From NCBI GenBank assembly GCA_004292515.1, contig RDXB01000041.1, positions 1 through 64,000 on the forward strand: a stretch of DNA of 64,000 bases, given 5' to 3'. This document shows, in pieces, positions 36,392 through 45,670 of this stretch. Every line of letters starts with the position of its first letter. Within the stretch, counting starts at the first letter, position 1. The notes under the pieces were generated by a model. That model made no database searches. It was not told the origin of the DNA and worked only from the letters and a program-made list of their open reading frames with translations. The DNA comes from Oscillatoriales cyanobacterium (lineage in GTDB: Bacteria; Cyanobacteriota; Cyanobacteriia; CACIAM-69d). A program made the position numbers and the translations under genes.

Positions 36392-39138
36392 GAATTAACT
36401 GAAAGGGACTGACTAGGAATCGGGGCAGATTTGGCATAAATATCCCCCCAAAGCAATGGATCGACTTCGGCAGCCGCCTCCAGTTGATGTAACAAAGTTT
36501 GGTGATCAACCCAATCAGTAAAGGCAAATTTTGCTCGGCTATTACGTGAGAAATTAAACTGTCGGTAGCCCAACTGATCGAGTCTGTCGAGGCATTGTTG
36601 GGTACTGGTTAGTAACTCAAAAGCAAACTCGAAACAGATTGCAGGAATAGCTTGGGATAGCCCCATCAAAACTTCAAACTCAAACCCTTCAACATCAATT
36701 TTGCAAAACTCAGGAATCCCATAATGGGCAATTGCCTGATCCAGCGTAATGGTTTCCACGGTGACTTGACGATCCCACTGGTACTCGCCCGCAAAGCGCC
36801 CTTGCTGCCAAGCTTGGGAAAATGTTGAAATGGTCGTGGCTTGACTGCAAATATTAAGTTGTAACTGCCCTGCGGTTTGGGCAACGCCGCGATTAACCAC
36901 GGCGACTTGCGGCAACTCCACATACTTCTCCTGCAACAGGGCTACCAGGTCGGGGTTTGGCTCAAAGCAAACCACACGCGCTCCTAAAGCGAGGTAGAGG
37001 TCAGCTTTTTGCCCTAGGTTTGTGCCAACGTCAAATACTAAGCTATTGGAACCAATAAACTGACTGAGAAATCCCTGTTGTTGTGCAATGTCATCCTCAG
37101 CTGGAACATCCCAGTTCATCTGGATGGGAGCATTGGGTTCCACGGATGCAACCGTAAGCTGGGATGTTGCAGGTGTTGTCAATTGGGTAAGTCCAGGCTT
37201 TTGTAAGTGGGCAACCCAAACCACGAATCCACCCACTGGAATTTGACTGAGAACTTCTGATCCCATCGGTTCTGGGGTCAGATGGACTTCATCCAATACT
37301 TGATAGCCAGGGAAGTAGTTGAGGAGTTGTGCTTTGGAGAAAATGCGGTGGGCGTTGAAGGCAATGCAGGGTGGGCCGACCGGAACGCTAATGAGCAATG
37401 AGCCGCCGGGGGTCAGGATGCGATCAATCTCTGCACAGGCTTTGCGCGTTCCATCCGGCAAAATTGGGTCACCGTAACGACCTAGTCCAATATGTTCAAC
37501 GACACAAAGGGAGCTGACAAATTCCTGAGATTGATCGGCAAAGGGCAAGTTGAGGATACTGCCTGCAACCACTTCAAACCCGGGAATCTTGAGGTTGGGA
37601 GGCCTAATGTCAACAAACTTGGTTGGGACAATTTGTGAAACAATTCCTGCATAGAGAACCGTTGAGCCAATATCAACCAGCGACTTAGGACGGTGTTCAA
37701 AGATTTTGCGAGCTGCCCAAGTATCCTGATAAAAATAGTAAGGGTCGATCGGGGTGGTGGGAACGTTATCCTCTAAGCAGGGATAAAAGGTAAATTGTGG
37801 AAACTCCCCAGGTTCAGAGGATTGCTGATAAGCGGCAACGTAAGTTTTAAATTCTTGTTGGTAGCGTTCCCAACCCGCTCCTTGGGCAATATCGGGACGG
37901 CTGGCAGCTAGTTGCTCAAGGGCGGTAATGGTTGGATTAGGAGTTGCCACGTTAGACACGATACTCGTGGCTTGATCGGAGCGAGCACCAATGGTTGTCG
38001 AAAAGGGGGAGGCTGGCGATCGCTGGGGGCGCTGTTGACTCAGCGTGACATCAGACCAGGACATGAACGGAGCAGATCCCTGACCCGCTGGGAGTATCGA
38101 CCAGATTCCTGATAATGCCCACTCAGGCGCAACAGCTAGAAAATTACACCAATGGTAGTTTTCTAAATCAGCGGTAAATTGCTCTAGCTTTAGCAGTCCA
38201 GTGGGCAAGATTTTGAAGAGTTGATAGCCCGAGTCCATCAACTGTGCAAAGGCGGTGGCGAGTTGAATTCCGGAATCGAGCCAGCAGCCACCATATTCAA
38301 ATTGAATCAGCCCTACTCGATGCGATCGCAACAGGTCAACCGCTCCTTGCAATACATCGAGTTCCCCCCCTTCCGTATCAATTTTTAGGAAGTCAATCTT
38401 AGGAATATTATGTTCTGCGCAGTATTCATCCAGGCTGATGGTTTGCACCGCAATTTCTGCGGGGGTACTCATGCCATGTTGTTGTTCAACTTCAGTGTTT
38501 CGGCGATAGAGTGATCCCCACTCAGAAGACTCGCTGTAGTGGTAAAACGTGCGCTGTTCTCGCTGTTTACCGGCGGCCAAGCATTCAATCTGGAGCTGGG
38601 CTTGGGGCGGTTTAGAAGTCCAGAGCGATCGCAGCTGTTGATGGTTCTCAGCCACAGGCTCAAACACATAGAGTTGGGCATCGGGAACCGCTTCAAAAAC
38701 GGTTTGAGTCCAGCGCCCAACTTGGGCCCCAATATCAAACACAATGGCTCCCGGTACAATCAGCTGCTCGATCGCTGATTTCTCGCCACTGACCAGCAAA
38801 TCATCGGTCACCCATGCGGGGTTGGCCAGCATTGCCGCCGTGTAGTGTTCAACGGACTGACTCAGTTGTCCTTGGGCTTTTAAGACTTCGGCCACCCGAA
38901 AATGCGCTACTTCGCTGCCGGGGTGGTGGGGATCGATTTGGATAGCACGCCAGTAGGCATCAAGAGCCTGAGGATTTTGGAGTGCCGCTAGGATATTGCC
39001 TAAAAGTTGATAGCCCTGGGCGGAATTAGGCTGTTGCTGCAAGAACGACTGACAACAACTCAGAGCTTCTGAATAGCGCCCTTCGTTGTACAGCGTCAGG
39101 GTGACGACAAGAGGGTGAGTCGCTGAGTCGGAAACCAT
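36388..39138 (-). CDS. TPR protein with two FkbM and one further methyltransferase domain
   Basis: 916 residues from the ATG at 39138; 20 extra codons upstream look non-coding. Layout: TPRs (about 10-110; NEGRYSEALSCCQSFLQQQ); FkbM methyltransferase 1 (about 120-335; IVFDIGAQVGRWTQTVFEAV, LYVFEPVAENHQQL, PKIDFLKIDTEGGELDVLQG); a Ser/Thr-rich linker; a class I methyltransferase-like domain (about 440-660; LVDIGSTVLYAGIVSQIV, FADQSQEFVSSLCVVEHIG); FkbM domain 2 (about 690-890; LVFDVGTNLGQKADLYLALG, FCKIDVEGFEFEVLMGL). FkbM proteins O-methylate sugars or polyketides. This is probably the first gene of the six-gene minus-strand operon and is divergent from 39277. Confidence 0.85.
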   Translation of the reverse strand: MVSDSATHPLVVTLTLYNEGRYSEALSCCQSFLQQQPNSAQGYQLLGNILAALQNPQALDAYWRAIQIDPHHPGSEVAHFRVAEVLKAQGQLSQSVEHYTAAMLANPAWVTDDLLVSGEKSAIEQLIVPGAIVFDIGAQVGRWTQTVFEAVPDAQLYVFEPVAENHQQLRSLWTSKPPQAQLQIECLAAGKQREQRTFYHYSESSEWGSLYRRNTEVEQQHGMSTPAEIAVQTISLDEYCAEHNIPKIDFLKIDTEGGELDVLQGAVDLLRSHRVGLIQFEYGGCWLDSGIQLATAFAQLMDSGYQLFKILPTGLLKLEQFTADLENYHWCNFLAVAPEWALSGIWSILPAGQGSAPFMSWSDVTLSQQRPQRSPASPFSTTIGARSDQATSIVSNVATPNPTITALEQLAASRPDIAQGAGWERYQQEFKTYVAAYQQSSEPGEFPQFTFYPCLEDNVPTTPIDPYYFYQDTWAARKIFEHRPKSLVDIGSTVLYAGIVSQIVPTKFVDIRPPNLKIPGFEVVAGSILNLPFADQSQEFVSSLCVVEHIGLGRYGDPILPDGTRKACAEIDRILTPGGSLLISVPVGPPCIAFNAHRIFSKAQLLNYFPGYQVLDEVHLTPEPMGSEVLSQIPVGGFVVWVAHLQKPGLTQLTTPATSQLTVASVEPNAPIQMNWDVPAEDDIAQQQGFLSQFIGSNSLVFDVGTNLGQKADLYLALGARVVCFEPNPDLVALLQEKYVELPQVAVVNRGVAQTAGQLQLNICSQATTISTFSQAWQQGRFAGEYQWDRQVTVETITLDQAIAHYGIPEFCKIDVEGFEFEVLMGLSQAIPAICFEFAFELLTSTQQCLDRLDQLGYRQFNFSRNSRAKFAFTDWVDHQTLLHQLEAAAEVDPLLWGDIYAKSAPIPSQSLSVNS

Positions 39139-39276
39139 GCAGCCAGGGGTGGGGTTAAGATACTCGATGCCGCCAACGTATCGAAGGGGGCGGCGCAATC
39201 GCCCCTCATCTTAGACTGTTGATGACCCGTTTTAGCGATTCAGAGCGATTAGACAGTAGCAAGGCGATCGGCTTTC

Positions 39277-41175
39277 ATGGAACCCAACCGCAACGTTAAT
39301 CCCAGGAGGCCGCACCACCAACGATCGCCACGGAATGCTCAATCAGGCCTTGTGACGCGAACTGGGAGGGGTGAGGTTCCCGGATCGAAGCTGATGACGA
39401 TGCCCGATCGCCCTCGTCCCTGGTGGTTTTGGCCACTGGTGGGTGGCGGGACATTTAGCGTGGTGTCGCTGTTGGCTGTCGCAATCTTACTGCGGGTGCC
39501 GGCCTTGCCCAACTGTCCATCGATTTTTTGGCCGCTGGCTTCGGCTTCGATGCGACTGTACTGTGCCGAGGTGGCCGCGAATAAGCGGACGGTGCGAGAT
39601 TTGCTGGAGGCGATCGCCCTGGTCAGTGAGTTGCCGGTGGATCACGAGTTGCGGCCCCAGGTGAATCGGTACTTGGATCGCTGGGTGGATGAGATTTTGC
39701 GGCTGGCCGATGGGGCGGTGGAGGCGGGCAATCTGGAGGAAGGGCTGAAGATGGCCCGCAAAATTCCAGAGACGGTGCCAAATCACGATCGCGTTGTCCA
39801 GCGAATGGTGGGTTGGCAACGGGACTGGCAGGAGGCGGAGCGGGTTTATGGCTTGGTGCTGCGGGCGATCAATGATCGCCGCTGGGATTTGGCGGTGGGG
39901 AATTCCAACCGGCTGTTGCGGGGCCCCCTGCGCTATTGGGCGACGGTGAAGCACAACGAACTGAAGACGTTGATTGCGGAAACGCGGCAGGACGATGGGC
40001 GCATCCGGCGGGCTGAGGCATTGGCCGATCGCGGTGGGGTGGAGAACTTCCGGCAGGCGCTGGAGTTGCTGCAGGTGATCGAGCCGCGTCGTCGGCTCTA
40101 TGCCTTGGCGCAGCAGACGGTGGCGGAAATTACGGAGCGGGCGGTGGGCTTGGCCCAACGGGAGTTAGATCGCGGCAATGGGGCGGCGGCCTTGGCTTGG
40201 GTGGAATTGTTGCCCGATCGCGATGCGCTCAAGGCCCAGGCGGAGGACTTGCAGCAGTTGGCGGAGGCGGAAACCTTGGTCAAGGGGGGGACAGCAGGGG
40301 ATCTAGAAGCAGCGATCGCGGCGGCGGGCAAAATTGCGACGGGGCGACCGCTCTACGATCGCGCTCAGTTCAAAATTGCCCAATGGCAGCGGGATTTAGG
40401 CGATGCGGCAACGTTGGATCGGGCCCGCGCGCTGGCTCAGGCCGGCAGTGCGGAGGATCTGAGCAATGCGATCGCAGCGGCTCAGGATATTCCCGAAACC
40501 AGCAGCTTGGCGACCCTAGCCCGCAAGGAAATTGCAGCCTGGAGTCGGCAAATTCAGGTGCTGCGCGATCGTCCTTTGCTCGATCAGGCTGAGGCGCTGG
40601 CCGAACAGGGTCGCTTTGGCGAGGCGATCGCCGAGGCCCAAAAGATCGAGCCAGAAAGCCCCCTAGCGGCTAACGCACGCAGCCAAATGGCGGCCTGGCG
40701 ATCGCAGTTGGAGCAAGCCCGCGATGAACCGATTTTGCAACAGGCGGAACAATTGGCCGCCGCCGGAGATTTGACGGCAGCCATTCAGCAGGCGCAACGG
40801 GCTAGTCAAGCCTCTGCTAGCCGGGTACAGCGTTTGGTCAGTCGTTGGCAGGGTCAGTTGCAAGACCAAAATCGCTGGGCTGAGGCCCAGCAACTGGCGG
40901 CTAGCAATCAGCCCGACGGTTTGATCGGGGCGATCGCCACAGCCAGCCGCATCAGTCGCAATAGCACTTGGCGCGGGCAAGCTGACAGCGCGATTGCCAA
41001 TTGGAGCCAACAACTGCTGGTTCTGGCCCAACAGCAAGCCGCGAGCGGTGATCTGCCGGGAGCGATCGCCCTGGCCCGCCGAATTCCCCGGGCCGCCACC
41101 ACCTACGATGCGGCCCAAACCCAGATTGCGACGTGGCAGCGTTGGTTGCCGCCGGCCGCCACGCCCGGAACGTAA
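39277..41175 (+). CDS. Membrane-anchored protein with helical repeats
   Basis: 632 residues. A single membrane segment (about 49-72; WWFWPLVGGGTFSVVSLLAV) follows a basic N-terminus, so the long remainder is probably outside the cytoplasm. From about 100 to 625 it consists of helical repeats of 45-60 residues with the pattern AEALAxxGxxxxAIAxAxxI...Ax..I..WxxQ, resembling TPR/Sel1 solenoids. Examples are AEALAEQGRFGEAIAEAQKI and ARALAQAGSAEDLSNAIAAA. Proteins of this type are sometimes labelled chromosome segregation ATPase, but no nucleotide-binding motif is present. Met40 or Met42 are alternative starts. Likely a scaffold; partner unknown. Confidence 0.75.
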   Translation: MEPNRNVNPRRPHHQRSPRNAQSGLVTRTGRGEVPGSKLMTMPDRPRPWWFWPLVGGGTFSVVSLLAVAILLRVPALPNCPSIFWPLASASMRLYCAEVAANKRTVRDLLEAIALVSELPVDHELRPQVNRYLDRWVDEILRLADGAVEAGNLEEGLKMARKIPETVPNHDRVVQRMVGWQRDWQEAERVYGLVLRAINDRRWDLAVGNSNRLLRGPLRYWATVKHNELKTLIAETRQDDGRIRRAEALADRGGVENFRQALELLQVIEPRRRLYALAQQTVAEITERAVGLAQRELDRGNGAAALAWVELLPDRDALKAQAEDLQQLAEAETLVKGGTAGDLEAAIAAAGKIATGRPLYDRAQFKIAQWQRDLGDAATLDRARALAQAGSAEDLSNAIAAAQDIPETSSLATLARKEIAAWSRQIQVLRDRPLLDQAEALAEQGRFGEAIAEAQKIEPESPLAANARSQMAAWRSQLEQARDEPILQQAEQLAAAGDLTAAIQQAQRASQASASRVQRLVSRWQGQLQDQNRWAEAQQLAASNQPDGLIGAIATASRISRNSTWRGQADSAIANWSQQLLVLAQQQAASGDLPGAIALARRIPRAATTYDAAQTQIATWQRWLPPAATPGT

Positions 41176-41320
41176 TGCTTGAAGGTCTGTTGGCGATTGG
41201 CCGTGTGCCTGCGATCAAACGAACCAGAGCCAGCTAGAGCATCGCAATCACAACAAACCCTCGCGAGCCTATCCCAAGCTCGAGAATTTCCAAGCTAGGC
41301 AATCTCAAAACTAGGCAATC

Positions 41321-41556
41321 TCAGAGGGTGTCTGAAAAGCCAAAGTTGATACTCCGTATGCCCCATCGATATGCCCCATCGATCGATGGAAACAAGGGGC
41401 TTAAGCCCCTTGCTGCCACGACTGCTGCCACGACTGCTGCCACGACTGCTGCCACGACTGCTGCCACGACTGCTGCCACGACTGCTGCCACGACTGCTGC
41501 CACGACGATTGGTGCTTAGTGCGGGCCGCAAGATACTTTTCAGACATCCTCTCAAA
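41321..41556. repeat. Palindromic element, copy E (core 41393-41412) with minisatellite
   Basis: It begins GAGGGTGTCTGAAAAGCC and ends CTTTTCAGACATCCTCTC, inverted ends of about 16 bp. The core is CAAGGGGCTTAAGCCCCTTG. Directly behind the core lie almost eight copies of the 12-mer CTGCCACGACTG (41413-41507). The right end is a few bases past the stop codon of the minus-strand gene at 41558. Confidence 0.85.
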
Positions 41557-41557
41557 A

Positions 41558-42052
41558 CTAGAAAATTTCTAAGTTGAGCACATAGCGTCCCAAGGGCAAA
41601 TTTTGTGACCAGAGTTCATATTCCAAACGCACCCAATCGGGCACGGGCCGGCCGGAAAGGGTCAAGCAGCGGGTGAAATTGCGAAGGCGGATTTGCTCAT
41701 AGCCGCGACCGCTTTCCTCTTGTAGCCAATATCGGCTAATGCCATAGACCCCTTTTTCCCAGAGGTGGCGGTAGTGAAACCCAGTACCGCTTTGCATAGT
41801 CAACACGGCGCGTTGGGGAGATAGTTCTAACCAGAGACTCCGATCGCCCGTGGCGTTGGCTCCATCAGGGGGCCGATAACCTGGCATCAGGGAAGACTCG
41901 ATCGCATTCAGGGCCGGTTCCGCGAGCAGAATGTGGAATCGATCGCAGTCATTTTCATAGATGGTGGCAGCCGTTTCGACCGAGGCGGATGTCGGCAAAT
42001 CCAACGCCAGCAGAGACAAACTGACGGGACGGCGGTGACGAATCGACGGCAT
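41558..42052 (-). CDS. Conserved hypothetical protein
   Basis: 164 residues from the ATG at 42052; the longer frame upstream runs over the aroA leader. No signal peptide or membrane segment. Alternating strands ([53 protein letters not shown]) and the motif [21 protein letters not shown] suggest a small beta-rich domain. I recognise it only as a cyanobacterial protein of unknown function. It is divergent from aroA (136 bp between start codons). The gene ends beside palindromic element E. Confidence 0.65.
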   Translation of the reverse strand: MPSIRHRRPVSLSLLALDLPTSASVETAATIYENDCDRFHILLAEPALNAIESSLMPGYRPPDGANATGDRSLWLELSPQRAVLTMQSGTGFHYRHLWEKGVYGISRYWLQEESGRGYEQIRLRNFTRCLTLSGRPVPDWVRLEYELWSQNLPLGRYVLNLEIF

Positions 42053-42188
42053 AAGACTTTGGCTCGGTTCTTTAGATCGCAGCAGGGATCGCTTGCAAAA
42101 CCCGGAAAGCGATAGGATTGTCGGGCAAGCCTGGAGTAGCCCATCTGATCTAGGCTGGCCGCCCAGTTTGAACCCTGTCGATCTTCCG

Positions 42189-43544
42189 ATGCTCAACCCG
42201 ATCGTAACATCCGAATTTGCAAATGCCCGTCAACGGTTGATCGTTCGGCCCGCAACCGATCGCATTGCCTTGGTTGGTCGGGTGCGCATTCCCGGCGACA
42301 AATCCATTTCGCACCGGGCCCTGATGTTGGGGGCACTAGCCGAAGGGGAAACCACGATCGAAGGGCTGTTGCTAGGCGAAGACCCCCGCAGCACTGCTGC
42401 CTGCTTTCGGGCCTTGGGCGCAGAGATTAGCGAACTAAACACCGAGCGCGTCACGGTGCGGGGCATCGGCATTGGCAACCTGAAGGAGCCTGCCAACTTG
42501 CTCGATGCGGGCAACTCGGGCACAACCTTGCGCCTGATGCTGGGGATTTTGGCTTCCCATCCCAACCGATTTTTCACGATTACGGGTGATGACTCCTTGC
42601 GATCGCGCCCCATGGGTCGGGTGGTCAAGCCCTTGAGTATTATGGGCGCGCAGATTTGGGGCCGCCGTGACAACACCCTGGCTCCCTTGGCGGTGAATGG
42701 CCAGGTGCTAAAGCCAATTCATTACCGATCGCCGATCGCCTCCGCTCAAGTCAAATCTTGCATTTTATTAGCAGGCTTGGCCACGGAAGGAGCCACCACC
42801 GTCACCGAGCCAGCCCTATCGCGCGATCACAGCGAGCGGATGTTGCGGGCCTTTGGGGCCGAAGTGATCGTCGATCCCGAAACCATTAGCGCCACCGTGA
42901 TGGGCCCAGCCAAGTTGACAGGCCAGGCGGTGATCGTACCGGGCGACATTAGCTCGGCGGCCTTTTGGTTGGTGGCCGCCGCGATCGTCCCCGGCTCTGA
43001 CCTGACGATCGAAAATGTCGGCATCAACCCCACCCGCACCGGCATTTTGGACGTGTTGCTGCAAATGGGAGCCAACATCACCCTGGAAAATGAGCGCGAC
43101 GCGGCCGGCGAACCCGTAGCCGATCTGCGCGTGCGTTATGGGCCGCTGCAAGGCTGCGAAATTGGCGGGGCGATCATTCCCCGGCTGGTGGACGAAATTC
43201 CAATTTTGGCGGTGGCCGCAGCGGTAGCCCAGGGCAAAACGATTATTCGGGATGCGGAAGAATTGCGGGTGAAAGAAAGCGATCGGCTGGCCGTGATGGC
43301 GGCTGCCCTACAAAAAATGGGCGCTCAGGTAACGGAGCAATCCGACGGCATGGAAATTACCGGCCCCGCCACCCTGCAAGGAGCTGAAGTAGACAGCCAC
43401 ACGGATCACCGAATTGCCATGAGCTTGGCAATCGCCGCCCTCGTGGCCCAAGGCGAAACGGTGATCGATCGGGCCGAAGCCGCCGCCATTTCCTACCCGG
43501 ACTTTGTACCCACCTTGGAGCGGCTAACCGCTTCTCCCATCTAG
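42189..43544 (+). CDS. aroA: 3-phosphoshikimate 1-carboxyvinyltransferase (EPSP synthase)
   Basis: 451 residues. It joins shikimate 3-phosphate and phosphoenolpyruvate in the shikimate pathway and so feeds the pheA product in this window. Signatures: [86 protein letters not shown] and [13 protein letters not shown]. The residue pattern around the first motif fits class II (less glyphosate-sensitive) enzymes, an assignment by eye. The ATG at 42189 gives a start aligned with the family; the frame is open further upstream. Confidence 0.96.
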   Translation: MLNPIVTSEFANARQRLIVRPATDRIALVGRVRIPGDKSISHRALMLGALAEGETTIEGLLLGEDPRSTAACFRALGAEISELNTERVTVRGIGIGNLKEPANLLDAGNSGTTLRLMLGILASHPNRFFTITGDDSLRSRPMGRVVKPLSIMGAQIWGRRDNTLAPLAVNGQVLKPIHYRSPIASAQVKSCILLAGLATEGATTVTEPALSRDHSERMLRAFGAEVIVDPETISATVMGPAKLTGQAVIVPGDISSAAFWLVAAAIVPGSDLTIENVGINPTRTGILDVLLQMGANITLENERDAAGEPVADLRVRYGPLQGCEIGGAIIPRLVDEIPILAVAAAVAQGKTIIRDAEELRVKESDRLAVMAAALQKMGAQVTEQSDGMEITGPATLQGAEVDSHTDHRIAMSLAIAALVAQGETVIDRAEAAAISYPDFVPTLERLTASPI

Positions 43545-43692
43545 GGTGTGACCCTTGGCCGGATGGCTTGGGCTGTGCGTCCAGTCCCCTAAGTAGCGAT
43601 AGGTAGCGATCAGTAAACACTCCTGATCCCCGGCCGACGTGATCCGCTAGACTTTAATTGAATGAATTTCTCAATAAACCGAGAATTCCGGC

Positions 43693-43735
43693 AAAGACGG
43701 GGACGTGTTCTAGAACGCGCCTCTTTTTTTGGGAT
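43693..43735 (+). terminator. Hairpin with T7 tract between aroA and the 2Fe-2S gene
   Basis: GGGGACGTGTTCT and AGAACGCGCCTC pair with G-U wobbles and one bulge, followed by TTTTTTT. It lies 150 bp past the aroA stop, so it could end that transcript or attenuate the next gene. Confidence 0.5.
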
Positions 43736-43764
43736 CACCTATTGAGAATCTTTTTAATTAGATT

Positions 43765-43770
43765 GGAGGA
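43765..43770 (+). promoter_or_regulatory. Ribosome-binding site that fixes a GTG start
   Basis: GGAGGA five bases before the GTG at 43776. There is no ATG in this frame nearby, so this site decides the start. Confidence 0.8.
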
Positions 43771-43775
43771 TCTGC

Positions 43776-44576
43776 GTGAAACCGTCTCTGTTCGATCGTC
43801 CGCCCTATCCCGCCAGCCTCAACGATTGGCAACCGCTCAAGTCTGCGCTGAAATCGGCTCTGAAGCGCACGATCAAGTCGGTCATGAAGCCCCAGCGCCA
43901 GCCCTTTCACCTCAGCGGCCGGGTGCAGAGCATTCAACCGGACAAGACAGGGCGCTGCAAATTTTTGCAACTTGTGACGGGCGGACGGGTTGAACGGATT
44001 AAGCTCGCCAAGCCCCTGCGATCGCGCCTGGGTGCTGGGCCGCAAGTGGGCACTTGGGTGGCCCTTTCAGGCAAGGCCAAGCTAAATCCTCAGACGGGGC
44101 AGTTCACCTTCAAGGCGCGGCAACTAGCCCCCTGGGTGGGATCTCGCTTTGCAGGCCCAGCCCCCCAAACGGCTCCTGGCCGATCGGGTGCTCTGCTGAG
44201 ACAATCTCCGGGGCCCCAAAGCCAGAACCATGCCAGCGCTGTGCCTACTGCCGTCCCCAGCGCGATCGCCCAGCCACCGATGATCCCAACATCCACCCCA
44301 GTCCCGCCCGATCTCAAGACCACCGCAAAACCCGTTGCGAAGGTGCTGATTTGCCAAAAGGCCAACTGTCGCAAGCGCGGGGGCGATCGCACCTGCCAAG
44401 CCATTGCCCAGGCCATTGCCGATCGGGGATGGGGCGATCGGGTGCAACTCCAGCCCACCGGCTGCCTGAAGGCCTGCGATCGCGGCCCCGTGGCTGTCAC
44501 CTTGCCCGACAAAACCCGCCACACTCGCCTCAAACCCCAGGAAGCGGCCGAGCTGATCGATCGCCACTTTGGTTAA
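43776..44576 (+). CDS. Protein with C-terminal thioredoxin-like 2Fe-2S ferredoxin domain
   Basis: 266 residues from a GTG with a strong ribosome-binding site. Residues about 40-125 form a beta-rich OB-like domain (FHLSGRVQSIQPDKTGRCKF, VGTWVALSGKAKLNPQTGQF). A Pro/Ser/Ala-rich linker follows (130-185). Residues about 188-266 are a thioredoxin-like 2Fe-2S domain with ligands in CQKANCRKRGGDRTC and TGCLKACDRGP, as in the NuoE/(2Fe-2S) ferredoxin family. The combination suggests an electron-transfer or iron-sensing role (inferred). It is alone between aroA and a non-coding interval, and its leader may carry a riboregulator. Confidence 0.8.
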   Translation: MKPSLFDRPPYPASLNDWQPLKSALKSALKRTIKSVMKPQRQPFHLSGRVQSIQPDKTGRCKFLQLVTGGRVERIKLAKPLRSRLGAGPQVGTWVALSGKAKLNPQTGQFTFKARQLAPWVGSRFAGPAPQTAPGRSGALLRQSPGPQSQNHASAVPTAVPSAIAQPPMIPTSTPVPPDLKTTAKPVAKVLICQKANCRKRGGDRTCQAIAQAIADRGWGDRVQLQPTGCLKACDRGPVAVTLPDKTRHTRLKPQEAAELIDRHFG

Positions 44577-45078
44577 TCGCTGATGAGGCTTGCCACCGGC
44601 TCAAGGTGGTTGGCTTGCTGTAGATCTCTACGGGGCGATCTCTGTGGGGGATGGCTACCCAGGCAGCGTGGTTCGCCACACGATCGGTCTCAATGGGGCT
44701 TGAACCGGGATGCAATCGACTCTCCATTGGGTCGAAAGGCGGTCGCTTGATCCCTTGAATGCCAGCTGCGGAATACCGTTCGATTGCTGACTGATGCGAA
44801 GTTCTACAGTCTGTTAAAAATTTCCCCAAATCGGTCACAACCCCTATGCGACCAATGCTTTGCCCGATATTCTGGGGTTCAGAAGCGGTAGATAAAAATC
44901 GAGTTGGATCTTCTCGGCGGGGATGTATTAACAATGCATCTCTGCCGATTGTTTTTTTAGAGGTTGTGGGTCAAACCAGGGGCGCGCAGCCAGTCATGAT
45001 CCCTTTGCTTTTGAAATCCAGCCATTGCCAACTCATGGCCAAGCATTACGATCGAATTCCTCATTCATTCCTAATCCT
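44577..45078. other. Non-coding interval
   Basis: About 500 bp. Short frames exist on both strands, but none has protein-like composition or a ribosome-binding site. No repeat of the families described here is present. Confidence 0.6.
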
Positions 45079-45459
45079 ATGCCTTCTCAGCAATTGACAG
45101 CGTTCGGTTTGGCAGTGATGTTGGGCTGTGCAGTGCCCGCGATCGAGAGCGCGATCGCCCCGCCGGTCGCCCATGCCCAAGCATTACCCACAGGCACATT
45201 TTCCGATGGGGAATGGACGGTGCGAATCAACTACCAAGGCAGTGCCCTCACCTACTACGGCCGCAATGAAAACGACGGTAGTTCACTGTTTTTGAGCGGC
45301 GCGCGCACCAGCGGTAGCAGCAGCCGTCGCATTTATACCTGGAATAATGGCGGCCATCGCTATCAAGTCACTTGGCAGCCCTCCGATCCGAATACGATTC
45401 GGGTGCAGGTGTTTGCGCCAAACGGTCGCGAGATTTTGAATCGGCTGCTGTACCGGTAG
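45079..45459 (+). CDS. Small secreted protein of unknown function
   Basis: 126 residues from the ATG at 45079. Signal peptide: LTAFGLAVMLGCAVPAIESA with cleavage near AHAQA (about residue 36). The mature part of about 90 residues is beta-rich and polar (GEWTVRINYQGSALTYYGRN, RRIYTWNNGGHRYQVTWQPS, DPNTIRVQVFAPNGREILN) and looks like one small all-beta domain. Such short secreted proteins are common in cyanobacteria; no function is known to me. Eighteen more codons upstream would delay the signal peptide, so I reject the longer frame. Confidence 0.72.
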   Translation: MPSQQLTAFGLAVMLGCAVPAIESAIAPPVAHAQALPTGTFSDGEWTVRINYQGSALTYYGRNENDGSSLFLSGARTSGSSSRRIYTWNNGGHRYQVTWQPSDPNTIRVQVFAPNGREILNRLLYR

Positions 45460-45472
45460 GTTTCTTGAGCAG

Positions 45473-45670
45473 TAGCCCTAGAATGTGTCGTCAAATCGCC
45501 CAAAACTCTGATTCCACCGTTAGCTGATCGTGGGGGACAAGGGGCTTAAGCCCCTTGTTACGACGACTGGAGCTACGACGACTGGAGCTACGACGACTGG
45601 AGCTACGACGACTGGGGCATGGAAATCAACTGTTGCAGCTTGCCTCCAGGAAATGACGGCAGACCCTAGG
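45473..45670. repeat. Palindromic element, copy F (core 45538-45557) with 15-bp tandem repeats
   Basis: TAGAATGTGTCGTCAAATCG...GATTCCACCGTTAGCTGATCG, core, then four copies of the 15-mer CTACGACGACTGGAG (about 45559-45618), then CATGGAAATCAACTG...GGAAATGACGGCAGACCCTA. The final TAGGGTCTG, read on the minus strand, contains the stop codon (45666-45668) of the DUF1400 gene. Confidence 0.85.

Larger units (their letters stand above)
43650..43775 (+). promoter_or_regulatory. Structured leader with competing hairpins upstream of the 2Fe-2S gene
   Basis: TTCTCAATA (43668-43676) can pair with GAGAATTCC just downstream (about 43681) or with the exact complement TATTGAGAA (43740-43748). Between them lies a hairpin followed by T7 (43693-43735). 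The second pairing would span that terminator. The layout looks like an attenuator or riboswitch-type leader. No known RNA family recognised. Confidence 0.4.

Noticed and set aside
41413-41507. 12-bp tandem array considered as an origin or partition site
   Set aside because: No DnaA-box-like words, no dnaA/dnaN or parAB genes nearby; the array is part of a dispersed element.
41295-41577. Frames encoding Gly-Ser-Ser-Arg, Val-Ala-Ala or Leu-Leu-Pro-Arg repeats
   Set aside because: They arise from the 12-bp minisatellite next to palindromic element E, which is open in every frame.
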